Below, piece after piece: positions 1-8,640 of a stretch of DNA of 64,000 nt (position 1 is its first letter; the number at the start of each line of letters is the position of its first letter). The stretch is from Telmatobacter sp. DSM 110680 (GTDB taxonomy: Bacteria; Acidobacteriota; Terriglobia; Terriglobales; Acidobacteriaceae): positions 2,232,001 through 2,296,000 of the forward strand of contig NZ_CP121196.1 in assembly GCF_039994875.1 (NCBI RefSeq). Reading direction: 5' to 3'. The notes beneath the pieces are model-generated. The model had not been told where the DNA came from, did no database searches, and saw nothing but the letters and a program-made list of their open reading frames with translations. Made by a program: the position numbers and the translations under genes.

Positions 1-314
1 CGTGGCTGGCGGTGATGGCGCGCAATCGGGCAATCGATTCGCTGCGGCGAAGAAGGCCGACGGATTCGGTGGACGATGTGATCCTCGCGTCTTCCTCGGA
101 TCTTGGGTCGGAAGTTGAGCGCAACCGGATGATGGAGAAGGTCAGAGTGGTATTGAAGGACCTTCCGGCGGAGCAGCAGAAATCGGTCGAACTGGCATTT
201 TTTGAGGGGTTGACGCACTCCGAAATTGCGACAAGGACGGGCGATCCCCTGGGAACCGTAAAGACCAGAATCAGATCGGCATTGATGACTTTAAGAAAGG
301 CGATCACCGCATGA
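1..314 (+). CDS. ECF-type RNA polymerase sigma factor, 3' part only
   Basis: The gene enters from the left edge, so only the C-terminal ~103 residues are present. The frame is open from base 3 and reads WLAVMARNRAIDSLRRRR, which matches the end of region 2 of ECF sigma factors. A linker and a region 4 helix-turn-helix follow (PAEQQKSVELAFFEGLTHSE, then GTVKTRIRSAL), the part that contacts the -35 element. The stop overlaps the start of the next gene as ATGA, so sigma and anti-sigma are translationally coupled. The upstream GTG/ATG at 12-15 is inside the conserved domain and is not the true start. Family call is firm; the regulon is unknown. Confidence 0.9.
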   Translation, partial: WLAVMARNRAIDSLRRRRPTDSVDDVILASSSDLGSEVERNRMMEKVRVVLKDLPAEQQKSVELAFFEGLTHSEIATRTGDPLGTVKTRIRSALMTLRKAITA

Positions 315-1126
315 TGCAGGACGAACACATACCGCAGGAGGATCTGGTCCTCTACGCAATGCAGGCCATGCGATCGCATGAGCTCGCGGCGGTGCGTGTT
401 CATCTGGATCGCTGTGCGGAGTGCCGACAGGCGTTGGCCGAAGTGAACGGCGATCTTGCTTTGCTGGCGGTAAGCGTCGATCCCAAACCGTTGCCGGAGG
501 GTGCGCGGGAGCGATCCATTGCACGGATGACGTCAGAGCCTTCTCAGGCGGCGGGCGCTGGTTCTTCAGTGATTGGGATCGATTCGAAACGTCCGGCGCG
601 ACATGCGGCGGTGTGGATCGGGTGGCTGGCTGCGGCAGCCTCGTTGTTGTTCGCGTTTTCGCAGGAGCAGAAGGTGCGCTCGTTGAACGAGCAGTTGGCA
701 CAGCAGCAGCAAGCCGCGGCACAGCAAGCGGAAGCAAATGCACGCGCCAAGCAGGTGCTTGATGTGCTGACGGCACCGACGGCGAATCGCGTTTTATTGA
801 CAGCAGCAAAAGCGAAGCCTGAACCTTCAGGACGCGCAGTTTACCTGGCTGAGAGTGGCGGGCTGGTGTTCCAGGCCAGCGATCTTGCACAGCTGGCGCA
901 AGACAAGGCATACGAGCTTTGGGTGATTCCGGCCAATGGACAGGCACCGATTGCAGCGGGCACGTTCCGGCCAGATGCGGCGGGAAGCGCGAGCGTGTTG
1001 ATGCCTCCGCTGCCAAAGGGTGTTCCGGCGAAGGCGTTCGGGGTGACCATCGAAAAGGCCGAAGGGTCGGCGACACCGACTACTCCCATCATTCTGGTTG
1101 GAGCTGTTCCCGCTTCAGGCGAATAA
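311..1126 (+). CDS. Anti-sigma factor, RskA-like, with zinc-type HxxxCxxC motif
   Basis: This 271-residue protein should hold the preceding sigma factor at the membrane. The N-terminal ~60 residues contain HLDRCAEC, the HxxxCxxC signature of zinc anti-sigma domains. A hydrophobic segment follows at about residues 98-115 (AVWIGWLAAAASLLFAF), then a Gln/Ala-rich probable coiled coil at about 120-145. The C-terminal ~110 residues resemble the extracytoplasmic RskA domain (AYELWVIPANGQAPIAAGTF). ATGA overlap with the sigma gene supports a sigma/anti-sigma pair. Regulated proteolysis as in RskA is known for the family but is only inferred here. What signal is sensed cannot be told. Confidence 0.88.
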   Translation: MMQDEHIPQEDLVLYAMQAMRSHELAAVRVHLDRCAECRQALAEVNGDLALLAVSVDPKPLPEGARERSIARMTSEPSQAAGAGSSVIGIDSKRPARHAAVWIGWLAAAASLLFAFSQEQKVRSLNEQLAQQQQAAAQQAEANARAKQVLDVLTAPTANRVLLTAAKAKPEPSGRAVYLAESGGLVFQASDLAQLAQDKAYELWVIPANGQAPIAAGTFRPDAAGSASVLMPPLPKGVPAKAFGVTIEKAEGSATPTTPIILVGAVPASGE

Positions 1127-1217
1127 GCGCGTATTCTGTTGTGGCATCGTGGGCGGCCCCGCAGTTGCCGGCGAGTTTTGCTCGCGAGCGCATCGAGAAT
1201 CCCTGGAGTGTCACGCC

Positions 1218-1643
1218 ATGAGACTGAATACTTATTTGAACTACGGCGGCAATTGTGCCGAGGCGTTCCGGTTTTATGAGGAGCATCTGGGCGGCAAGAT
1301 CGGGATGATGATGAAGCACGGCGATATGCCCGATCCGAGCAAGGTCCTTCCCAACATGGAGAACGCGGTGCTGCACGCGACCATCACGATCGGCGAGACG
1401 ATGCTCATGGCCAGCGATGTGCCGCCTGATCGGTGGAAGCCCATGCGCAGCGCGTATCTTGCGCTGAATGTTGCAAGCGACGGCGATGCGGAGCGGCTGT
1501 TTGCGGTGCTGGCTGAGGGCGGAGAGGTTTTCATGCCGATGCAGGAGACATTTTTTGCGACGCGATTTGCGCAACTCCGCGACAGGTTCGGCACATCATG
1601 GATGCTGATTCATGAGAGGCCGATGGGTGGGAGGCCGCAGTAG
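1218..1643 (+). CDS. VOC (glyoxalase/PhnB-like) protein
   Basis: A 141-residue cytoplasmic protein of the vicinal oxygen chelate superfamily. The ATG at 1218 is chosen because the protein then begins MRLNTYLNYGGNCAEAFRFY, the usual start of the PhnB-like subgroup. The open frame extends upstream to 1098, but that part overlaps the preceding gene and has no family resemblance. Conserved features are an early GGNCAEAFRFYEEHLGGKI, a MLMASD segment and the C-terminal FGTSWMLIHE. Such proteins are often unlinked enzymes or binding proteins of unknown substrate. No partner gene is evident; the gene follows the anti-sigma gene on the same strand by about 90 bases. Confidence 0.85.
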   Translation: MRLNTYLNYGGNCAEAFRFYEEHLGGKIGMMMKHGDMPDPSKVLPNMENAVLHATITIGETMLMASDVPPDRWKPMRSAYLALNVASDGDAERLFAVLAEGGEVFMPMQETFFATRFAQLRDRFGTSWMLIHERPMGGRPQ

Positions 1644-1693
1644 GCTACACCCAGCACGTGTGCGATTCTGCTAGCTTGGTTGTGGGCTGACCT

Positions 1694-2854
1694 ATGTATC
1701 GAGTTTCCAGCTTTGCGCTCTGCGTCGCCATTGCGTTTTCTTCCTTGAGTTTTGCTGCTACCCGAAATCCAGAAAAGCTGGAAGTTACGGGGTACGTGTT
1801 CACGCGCGGAACGGCTCTGACGCCGGGGCAGGTGGATGCGCGCTATCTTACGCGTATCAACTATGCGTTCGCGAATATCCAAAGCGGGCGCATGGTGCTG
1901 GGCGCGCCTGCGGACGCGCAGAATTTGGCACAATTGACGGCGCTGCGAAGATCGAATTCCCGACTGACCGTATTGGTGTCAGTGGGTGGATGGCTGTGGT
2001 CAACGAACTTTTCTGACATGGCGCTGACGACGCAGAGCCGAGTTGCGTTCGAAGACAGCGTGATGGAATTTCTCGCGCGTTACGATCTTGACGGGCTGGA
2101 CATTGACTGGGAGTATCCGGGTCTGCCGGGAGCGGGGCATCCGTTTCGCGCGGAGGATAAGCAGGACTTTACTGAACTGCTGAAAGAATTACGGGCGCGG
2201 TTCGATGCGGAATCGAAAAAGACGCACCGGCGGCTCTATCTGACCATCGCGATGGGTGCGGGCGATGACGTGCTTGCGCACGCCGAAATGCGAAAGGTGC
2301 AACGGTATGTGGATACAGTCAACCTGATGACGTATGACTACTACGAAGCGGGTTCCGATGCGACGACGGGGCATCATGCTCCGTTGTTTGCCAATCCTGC
2401 CGATCCAAAAAAGGTTTCGTCGGACGAGACCATACGCGCGTACGAGAAAACGGGAGTGCCGGCAGAGAAAATTCTTCTTGGCGTTCCGTTTTATGGTCGC
2501 GCCTGGGGCGAGGTTGCGGATGTGAAGCATGGATTGTTCCAGCCGGGGAAGACAATCGCGGGAGTCAACGCGCAATACAGCGAGATCAAGGCGAACATGC
2601 TAGCCGAGGGACAGGGATTCACGCGGTACTGGGACGACGCAGCCAAGGCACCGTATCTCTACAACGCCGACAAACATATTTTTGTGTCGTATGAGGATTC
2701 AGAATCGCTGACAGTGAAGTGCAAATACATCCGGAGCCACAAGCTGGGCGGCGCGATGTTCTGGGAATATTTCGGCGATCCGAATGAGACGCTGCTCGAA
2801 ACGCTCGACAGAGAACTGGGACGGAGCACGCAGGATAATCAAAACATTCAGTAG
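1694..2854 (+). CDS. Secreted glycoside hydrolase family 18 (chitinase-like)
   Basis: A 386-residue exported hydrolase. Residues 1-22 form a signal peptide ending SFAA. The GH18 TIM barrel follows: the sheet-3 motif VSVGGWLWS at about residues 95-103, and the catalytic DGLDIDWEYPG at about 133-143, which carries the DxxDxDxE signature with the acid/base Glu. MTYDYYEAGS and the final GGAMFWEYFGD correspond to later barrel strands. The family cleaves beta-1,4-GlcNAc polymers such as chitin with substrate assistance. It likely degrades fungal or arthropod chitin, or turns over peptidoglycan-like glycans. No carbohydrate-binding module is visible. The gene stands alone; 171 bases without features separate it from the convergent gene downstream. 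Confidence 0.92.
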   Translation: MYRVSSFALCVAIAFSSLSFAATRNPEKLEVTGYVFTRGTALTPGQVDARYLTRINYAFANIQSGRMVLGAPADAQNLAQLTALRRSNSRLTVLVSVGGWLWSTNFSDMALTTQSRVAFEDSVMEFLARYDLDGLDIDWEYPGLPGAGHPFRAEDKQDFTELLKELRARFDAESKKTHRRLYLTIAMGAGDDVLAHAEMRKVQRYVDTVNLMTYDYYEAGSDATTGHHAPLFANPADPKKVSSDETIRAYEKTGVPAEKILLGVPFYGRAWGEVADVKHGLFQPGKTIAGVNAQYSEIKANMLAEGQGFTRYWDDAAKAPYLYNADKHIFVSYEDSESLTVKCKYIRSHKLGGAMFWEYFGDPNETLLETLDRELGRSTQDNQNIQ

Positions 2855-3025
2855 AGATGAGGATTAAAGGTCGGTGCCCACCCGGAATTATAGGCAACGC
2901 CCAGTGAACTTTTATCTTCAGCGAGTTCTGGTGCTTAGTCGCCATTCTGCGGTCGGCGTTCTTGACAGAATTTTCAACGGCGGTCGCGACGATGTTTCGG
3001 TTCGATATCGTAGCAAGATCATTGG

Positions 3026-4513
3026 TTAGATGTAGGAGTCCGCGAAGAGGAATTCCCACGAGCTGTCGAGGTAGAGCCAGCGCTGGCCGCTGAACCAGCT
3101 GGTAGGGAGCGATGGAACATGAAGCAGGGCGTGTCCTCCCATGCAAATCATCTCGGTTCCGTTCCAGCCGAGGAAGGTGCGCGAGGCCAGACCGACTGTG
3201 GCCGGGTTGGTGACGCGGCGCAGGCAGACCGGGCATCGTTTGCGCTGATCGGCGATGGCCCAGCGGAATCCGAAGAGACAGATGGTGAAGCCCCAGAGGA
3301 GTTGGAGGCACTCGGCGAATGGCGAGTAACCGGTGGTGTTGCTGTATGCGAGGTCGAGCGACGCGGCGTAGCCAATGGCCGCGATGAGTGCGAATTTGGC
3401 GGTGAGAAACATAATGCGGTTGAGACGCTGTTTCATGGACGGACGATGAGAGCTGACGTGGGAATCTCCGAGAGAGACGGACGTGACGGCGGGAAGAGCC
3501 ACGAGAGCCAGAAAGATGGCAAATTCATAGATGCCCCACGGACCTTCGACCGGGGCATCGATATGAGAGCCATTGAGGTCGATTGAAATGCCGTTCTCAT
3601 TGAGCGCGCTGATTCCGATGCTGGAGCCGGTCATTTCAGACTGACCACGCGCAGAGAGATGGGCGAACAGGTATCCGCTGGTTGTGGGAGAGGTTGCGGA
3701 AGAGTTTGGTTCAAGTAGCCAAACGTCGGGCGATCCGGGAAGCTGCCAAGCCCCGGCGGGAGCAACCCCTGCGATTTGTGCTTTAACTTTGCCGATGCGC
3801 ATTGCGCGGCCAGCGATGTGCGGGTCGCCTGCGAAGGAGCGCATCCATGTGTCGTGACTAAGAACGACGGAAGGAAGGCCGGAGCCTGTGTCTGCTTGAT
3901 TTTCGATGGGCAGGCCGAGGAGCGAGAAGAGATTTTCGGACGAGTGTGCGACGTTCCACGATGTTGTAACGCGCCCGGTATTCGCCGATTCGCGCGAGAG
4001 GCTGTAGAAAGCAAGATCCTGGAAATATCGCTGGCGCGTAGTTTTCCAATTATGGAAGAGGGCAGAGGAGATGCTGGGCTGGTTGTCGTCGGCTGCAGCT
4101 TCGCTGACGAGGAGCACGCCGGGGCTGATCTGGTAGCGGTCTGCTTCGTTCTCGGCCGCGACGCCGGGAAGCAACTGGGAGATGACGAAACATAATGCAA
4201 GCGCAGCGAATAGCCACAGGAGCGTGTGCGCAGCCGAACCGTGGATGTGCACTGGCGCGGGATGTCCTTTTTGGGGTTGAGTTCGCAGGCAGAGCGCGTC
4301 GGAAAAAGCGCCTAGGCAAAAGCCGGTGATTTCGCGCTGAGCTTCCCACGAGAAAGTTTCGTCGACGCCGATGCAGGAGCGGCGGACATGCCAGAGTTCC
4401 GCACACCATTCGCGGCGCCATTCCTCTCGCTGGATGGTGGGAACAATCAGTGATGCAGCGCGCAGAAGCGCGTCGTCGAACAGGGAGATGACCACGTCGG
4501 ATGGCTGCTTCAT
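3026..4513 (-). CDS. Truncated ADOP-like membrane protein with MacB-type periplasmic region and zinc-ribbon-like Cys cluster
   Basis: A 495-residue protein whose start overlaps the padR stop (ATGA), so the two are coupled. The first ~75 residues (EEWRREWCAELWHV) resemble the cytoplasmic prefix seen in acidobacterial PadR-linked permeases (ADOP family). A membrane segment lies at about 96-114 (LLWLFAALALCFVISQLL). Residues ~150-275 resemble the MacB periplasmic core (NLFSLLGLP, VVLSHDTWMRSF, IAGVAPAGAWQLPGSPDVWL). After further membrane segments around 330-420, the C-terminus has CPVC ... C-x-GGH, possibly a zinc ribbon. Unlike full ADOPs (about 800 residues) it has no recognisable FtsX repeats. 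It may be a degenerate or specialised relative; the function is unknown. Confidence 0.7.
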   Translation of the reverse strand: MKQPSDVVISLFDDALLRAASLIVPTIQREEWRREWCAELWHVRRSCIGVDETFSWEAQREITGFCLGAFSDALCLRTQPQKGHPAPVHIHGSAAHTLLWLFAALALCFVISQLLPGVAAENEADRYQISPGVLLVSEAAADDNQPSISSALFHNWKTTRQRYFQDLAFYSLSRESANTGRVTTSWNVAHSSENLFSLLGLPIENQADTGSGLPSVVLSHDTWMRSFAGDPHIAGRAMRIGKVKAQIAGVAPAGAWQLPGSPDVWLLEPNSSATSPTTSGYLFAHLSARGQSEMTGSSIGISALNENGISIDLNGSHIDAPVEGPWGIYEFAIFLALVALPAVTSVSLGDSHVSSHRPSMKQRLNRIMFLTAKFALIAAIGYAASLDLAYSNTTGYSPFAECLQLLWGFTICLFGFRWAIADQRKRCPVCLRRVTNPATVGLASRTFLGWNGTEMICMGGHALLHVPSLPTSWFSGQRWLYLDSSWEFLFADSYI

Positions 4514-4827
4514 ACGGTTTTGGCCTCCTCGGTCGAGATGAGGCGCTCAAGCAGTGGATAACGTTTGCGGGACGCCTCGAGTGTCGCTCTACCTGCGGCG
4601 GTGAGCTTGTAGTACTTGCGCAGAGGGCGCTGTTCGGCGTCGGCGATGGACTGGCGCTCCCATTGCGAGCGAATGAGTTCGTCGCGTTCGAGCCGGCGCA
4701 TGGCGGGGTACACGGTGCCGCTGGGGAGACCCGTCATTTCCATGATGCTGAATCCATAGAGGTAGTCGGCAGAGATCGCCTGCAGGATCATTGCGGCGGT
4801 ATGCGAGAGTTTCGCCTCGGCGGCCAT
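4510..4827 (-). CDS. PadR-family transcriptional regulator
   Basis: A 105-residue winged-helix repressor. The fold is visible as AAMILQAISADYLYGFSIME, then TGLPSGTVYPAMRRLERDEL (recognition helix region), then the basic wing and RKYYKLTAAGRATLEA. It is short, as in PadR subfamily 1 lacking a long C-terminal helix. It probably controls its own operon with the downstream membrane protein, and perhaps the divergent ABC genes, through the inverted repeats between 4841 and 4899. No Shine-Dalgarno is visible, and a possible TTGTCA/TAGAAT promoter (4859-4864 and 4835-4840 on this strand) would start transcription at or next to the ATG. Leaderless translation is therefore possible. Confidence 0.92.
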   Translation of the reverse strand: MAAEAKLSHTAAMILQAISADYLYGFSIMEMTGLPSGTVYPAMRRLERDELIRSQWERQSIADAEQRPLRKYYKLTAAGRATLEASRKRYPLLERLISTEEAKTV

Positions 4828-4840
4828 GCGCAGGATTCTA

Positions 4841-4899
4841 CCTATGTAGCAATCTACTTGACAATGGTAATTTTACCATTATGCTGAATGCTACATAGG
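4841..4899. promoter_or_regulatory. Divergent promoter region with two nested inverted repeats (putative PadR operator)
   Basis: An 11-bp perfect inverted repeat, CCTATGTAGCA at 4841-4851 and TGCTACATAGG at 4889-4899, flanks a second perfect palindrome, AATGGTAA/TTACCATT at 4863-4880. On the + strand TTGACA (4858-4863) and TATGCT (4880-4885), 16 bp apart, form a good sigma-70 promoter for the ABC genes, with the inner palindrome as its spacer. On the - strand TTGTCA (4859-4864) and TAGAAT (4835-4840), 18 bp apart, could serve padR. ATGT...ACAT dyads are typical of PadR sites. Binding itself is inferred. Confidence 0.7.
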
Positions 4900-4920
4900 G
4901 TAGTAAACAGGAGGTTGATT

Positions 4921-5694
4921 TTGCTTGAAGTCCAGCATCTCTATCGCAGTTATCGAACTATTCCGGCAGTTGAGGATGTGAGCTTCAAGGTGGCTGCGGG
5001 GGAGATTGTGGGTTTTCTCGGGCCGAACGGCGCGGGGAAGTCGACCACGGTGAAGATCATCACGGGGATGCTTCGTCCGAATGATGGAAAGGTGTTTTTC
5101 GAAGGCAAGAACATCCGCGAGGACATGGTGGGCTATCGCGCTTCGCTGGGATATGTACCGGAGGAGGCACAACTCTATGCGTATCTTTCCGGACTTGAGT
5201 ATCTGCAACTGGTGGGAAGGCTGCGCGGACTGGGCGAGGCGTTGATTGAGACGAAGGCAACTGGTTTGTTGAAGTTGCTGCATCTGGAGTCGTGGCAATA
5301 TTCCCCGATTTCGTCATACTCGAAGGGGATGCGGCAGAGAGTGTTGATTGCGGCGGCATTGCTGCATGATCCGAAACTGCTGATTTTCGATGAGCCACTC
5401 TCGGGCTTGGACGTGGCGTCGGCGCGGCTGTTCAAGGATCTGCTGGAGATGTTGGCAAAGGACGGCAAGGCGGTGCTGTACATTTCGCACGTGCTGGAGA
5501 CGGTTGAGCAGGTGTGCAATCGGGTGATCGTGATTGCGAAAGGGCGCGTGCTGGCAGATGCGGCGCCTTCGGAGTTGAAGTCACTGATGAGTTTGCCGAA
5601 CCTGGAAAGCGTGTTTGCGCAACTTGTGGAGCAGCAGGACACGAGGGTTGTTGCGGAAAAAATCGTGGAGGTCATGCAGATTCATGGCCGATGA
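4921..5694 (+). CDS. ABC transporter ATP-binding protein
   Basis: A 257-residue ATPase of the CcmA/ABC-2 exporter type. Start chosen at TTG 4921, because AGGAGG lies at 4909-4914 with a 6-base spacer and the protein then begins MLEVQHLYRSY, as expected for the family. Walker A is GPNGAGKST (about residues 34-42), the Q-loop region is YVPEEAQLYAYLSGLEYL, the signature is YSKGMRQR and Walker B is LLIFDEP, followed by ISHVLETVEQVC with the H-switch. It should power the membrane protein encoded next, whose start lies inside this gene. Transcription is expected from the TTGACA/TATGCT promoter just upstream, so it may be under PadR control. Substrate unknown. Confidence 0.92.
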   Translation: MLEVQHLYRSYRTIPAVEDVSFKVAAGEIVGFLGPNGAGKSTTVKIITGMLRPNDGKVFFEGKNIREDMVGYRASLGYVPEEAQLYAYLSGLEYLQLVGRLRGLGEALIETKATGLLKLLHLESWQYSPISSYSKGMRQRVLIAAALLHDPKLLIFDEPLSGLDVASARLFKDLLEMLAKDGKAVLYISHVLETVEQVCNRVIVIAKGRVLADAAPSELKSLMSLPNLESVFAQLVEQQDTRVVAEKIVEVMQIHGR

Positions 5695-7525
5695 ATTTCA
5701 AAGACTATTGGTGACGCGCGATGCGGTGCCGGCAGTTCTTTCGCTGAATGTGCAGGCTGCAATGGGGCCTGTGCGCGAACCAGAGCGCAGCCAATTTGTA
5801 CTGCTGATGAGACTTTTTCTGGAACGGTTTTTCAACCACGAGACGGCATCGGCGGATGGGGAAGGAAAGACACTTCTGGTGCAACTGGCCGTTGCGACCG
5901 GGATCCCGGGATTCATGGTGGGCTTGTTTCTGTGGCCGGTGTATCACCCTGTGATCGTGTGGCCGCCGCATCCGGATACGATTCCGGGGCCGCCGCCTTA
6001 CTGGGTGCAGATGAATCATCACTTCTTCTTCGTGCTGTATTCGTTTGTGGCAATGGGGCTGATCACGGTGTTTGAGTGGGATCTGTTTTTCCCCGATCTG
6101 CTGGATGTGCTGGTGCTGGGGACTCTGCCACTGGAGCAGCGAAGAATTTTTCTGGGGCGCGCAGCAGCTATCGGCATTTTTATCGTGGGGTTCTTGTTCG
6201 ACGCTAACTTTCTTGCTTCGCTGATGTTCCCGGTTGTGGCGGATCCGGTTTATATGCTGAGTTTTCTGACCGGTCATGTTGCCGGAGTTGCGGCGAGCGG
6301 GCTATTTGCGGCGTTGTTTATTGTTGCGCTACAGAGCTTGCTGCTGGCGGCGTTGGGCGAACGTTTGTTCCGCAAGATCTCGCTGGTATTGCAGGGGGGA
6401 GCGGTAACGGTGCTGGTTATGTTGTTTCTGCTGTTCCCTGTTCTATCGGGCGTTACGCCGGCGCTGCTGCAATCGCATAACAGCGTGGCATTATGGTTTC
6501 CGCCGTTCTGGTTTCTAGGGATGTACCAGATGCTTTTGGAAGGCGGTGCTGCATTGCCGATCTTCCACGAGCTTGCCGCGAGGGGGTTGGCGGTATTGCT
6601 TGCGGTGGCGGCGATTGGGATGGTGGCGTATCCGCTGGCATATTTTCGGCGGGTGAGGTACCTGCTGGTAGGAGCACCACCGCGCGCACGGCGTAACAGT
6701 GTGTTAGCGCCATTGAATGGCGTGCTGCACGCATGCCTCGTACGAGATCCCATTCGTCGCTCGGTGTTTCACTTCATCAACCAGACGCTGCTGCGGGTTC
6801 AACGCTATCGGATCTACTTTGTGCTGTATGGAGGGGTGGGGCTGTCGGTGCTGATTGCTACGGTACTTCGGCTTACGGTGGTCGGGGGGCACTTGCGCGC
6901 GGAGGCTTCTGCCGATGGGATCCGGGTGGCGGTGGGAATTGTGGCGTTCTGGGTGACGACAGGGTTGCGCACGGCATTTGTTTCACCCGGAAATCAGCGG
7001 GGGAACTGGATTTTCCGGTTCACGCATGGAAGGCCGGCAAACTTTGATGCAGCGATGGATGAACTGGTGGCGGCCAAGTTATGGGTGCTGCTTTGCGCGC
7101 TGACAATCACTGAGGCGGCAGTGGTCGTGCTGCGATTGGCGGCACCGTCGGAGTTGCTGAGCCTGCCAGCGATGGCTGCGCAGTTGCTGGTGGGTGCGGG
7201 AATAAGCGTGCTTCTTACAGATGCATTTTTTGCAAACGTAATGATGGTGCCGTTCACGGGTGAGCCGGCGGCGGAAAAGCCGAACATTGCATTTACGCTG
7301 CTGAAGTTTTTTACGTTCTTTCCGCTGGTGACGGCGGTTGCTCTCGTTGCGGAACAGTGGATCGAACAGGGGTGGCTACATTTCGGGGCGGCAGTGATTG
7401 CGATTGTGGTGAGTCATTTGTGGTTTCGGTACCGGCATCGGGAACAGGTGCGGCTTCACAGTGCGCAGGCAGAGTTGGAAGAGGGGGAAGACGATTTTCC
7501 GATGCGACTGGGGTTGCGGTATTGA
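5684..7525 (+). CDS. Large polytopic membrane protein, probable ABC transporter permease
   Basis: A 613-residue protein with roughly a dozen hydrophobic segments (for example PGFMVGLFLWPVYHPVIVWP, YSFVAMGLITVFEWDLFF, VTVLVMLFLLFPVLSGV). Start taken at ATG 5684, which has GGAG about 9 bases upstream and overlaps the end of the ATPase gene by 11 bases; this coupling is the main reason to call it the permease of that ATPase. It is longer than usual ABC-2 permeases and has no motif I can name. The N-terminal ~60 residues look cytoplasmic. It may export a lipid, polymer or drug; no specific claim is possible. Confidence 0.75.
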   Translation: MADEFQRLLVTRDAVPAVLSLNVQAAMGPVREPERSQFVLLMRLFLERFFNHETASADGEGKTLLVQLAVATGIPGFMVGLFLWPVYHPVIVWPPHPDTIPGPPPYWVQMNHHFFFVLYSFVAMGLITVFEWDLFFPDLLDVLVLGTLPLEQRRIFLGRAAAIGIFIVGFLFDANFLASLMFPVVADPVYMLSFLTGHVAGVAASGLFAALFIVALQSLLLAALGERLFRKISLVLQGGAVTVLVMLFLLFPVLSGVTPALLQSHNSVALWFPPFWFLGMYQMLLEGGAALPIFHELAARGLAVLLAVAAIGMVAYPLAYFRRVRYLLVGAPPRARRNSVLAPLNGVLHACLVRDPIRRSVFHFINQTLLRVQRYRIYFVLYGGVGLSVLIATVLRLTVVGGHLRAEASADGIRVAVGIVAFWVTTGLRTAFVSPGNQRGNWIFRFTHGRPANFDAAMDELVAAKLWVLLCALTITEAAVVVLRLAAPSELLSLPAMAAQLLVGAGISVLLTDAFFANVMMVPFTGEPAAEKPNIAFTLLKFFTFFPLVTAVALVAEQWIEQGWLHFGAAVIAIVVSHLWFRYRHREQVRLHSAQAELEEGEDDFPMRLGLRY

Positions 7526-7544
7526 ATCCGTTTCGGAAACGGAT
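7526..7544. terminator. Hairpin between convergent genes, possible terminator
   Basis: ATCCGTTT at 7526-7533 pairs perfectly with AAACGGAT at 7537-7544 across a 3-base loop. It lies directly after one stop codon and before the opposing one. There is no U-tract on either strand, so intrinsic termination is uncertain. Confidence 0.35.
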
Positions 7545-7553
7545 GTTGGGTAG

Positions 7554-8564
7554 TTAGCTGGCTCGTGCAGGATCGGTCGTGGTTTCGCCGGGGAAGTGGA
7601 CGCCGAGGGATTTGCGGGCTTCTTCGAGCAGGTGGGCCATTCCTAGCGAGAGATCGTGAGGGATCACGGGACTTTCGCGAAGGCCGCTGCGAATGAGTTC
7701 ACAGAAGTGAGCAGTTTCATAGTTGAATCCGCCAGAGGTGTAGGGTTCGTGCAACTCCATGATGCGACCGTCGACGTAATGAAGACTGGCGTGAGTGGGG
7801 TTCCACCATTTGGCGTGAATGAGGACATATCCTCGTGGGCCGCAGAGCAGCGCGTCGCCGAGACTGAGCAAGTCGATACCGGTGTGAAGCTGGGCCATTC
7901 CGCGTTCGTGCTCGGTTTGAAAAATAGCGAAGTTATCAACGCCTACCGGACTAAGACGGCCCATGGTCTGCACGCGTTTGAGAGGACCCAACCAGTCGAG
8001 TGCGAGAAAGGCTTCATAAGGACCGATGCCCATGATGCCGCCTCCGCCGAGTTCGGCGAAGTGGAGCGGGTAGTCGGGGCCGACGGATGAGTCGCAGTGA
8101 CCGGCGCGGACGAAGCCGATGAGGCCGACAGGGTCATTCTTGAGGTGCTCGCGCAATTTCTCGTACAGGGGGAAGAACGGCGGCTTCATGGCTTCCATGA
8201 AGAGGCGGTCGTGGGTGTGGGCGGCGGCAAGGATGTTTTGGAGTTGAAGCACGTTGAGGGCGGCGGGCTTTTCGCAGAGAACATGTTTTCCGGCGGCAAG
8301 AGCCCGGATGCAGAACTCTGCGTGAGAGTCGGGATGCGTGGATATGTAAACGGCGTCGATTTTGGAATTCAGCAGGTCGTTGACTGTGTGAGCGACTTCA
8401 GGAACGGCAAACTTCTCTGCGTAGGCGTGAGCACGGTCGGGGTTGCGGCCCCAGACTGAAGTGAGAACGGCTTCTTCGACAGCTTGAAGACCGTGGGCGA
8501 ATCGAGCGGCAGCGCGGCCAGGGCCGATGATGCCGAAGCGAATGGGTTGATTGAAGTGAGGCAC
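7554..8564 (-). CDS. Gfo/Idh/MocA-family oxidoreductase
   Basis: A 336-residue NAD(P)-dependent sugar-type dehydrogenase. The Rossmann start is FGIIGPGRAAARFAHGL, and the family's EKP motif is seen as HVLCEKPAALN, with AVYISTHPDSHAEFC just before it. The C-terminal half has the alpha/beta substrate domain (GGIMGIGPYEAFLALDWLG). Length is normal. It begins with GTG at 8564. Members oxidise or reduce cyclitols, sugars or dihydrodiols; the exact substrate cannot be read. It is convergent with the ABC membrane gene and followed upstream by a dispersed repeat, so it appears monocistronic. Confidence 0.9.
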   Translation of the reverse strand: MPHFNQPIRFGIIGPGRAAARFAHGLQAVEEAVLTSVWGRNPDRAHAYAEKFAVPEVAHTVNDLLNSKIDAVYISTHPDSHAEFCIRALAAGKHVLCEKPAALNVLQLQNILAAAHTHDRLFMEAMKPPFFPLYEKLREHLKNDPVGLIGFVRAGHCDSSVGPDYPLHFAELGGGGIMGIGPYEAFLALDWLGPLKRVQTMGRLSPVGVDNFAIFQTEHERGMAQLHTGIDLLSLGDALLCGPRGYVLIHAKWWNPTHASLHYVDGRIMELHEPYTSGGFNYETAHFCELIRSGLRESPVIPHDLSLGMAHLLEEARKSLGVHFPGETTTDPARAS

Positions 8565-8640
8565 GGGAACAGGGTAGCGCGTGAGGGGGGCAGTTTATCC
8601 GGTTGCTCCGTCACGATGATCTGAGAACTCGATCTTGCTT

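Noticed and set aside
291..1076. A 261-residue minus-strand frame opposite the anti-sigma gene
   Set aside because: Pro/Ser/Arg-rich shadow of a gene with clear family motifs on the other strand.
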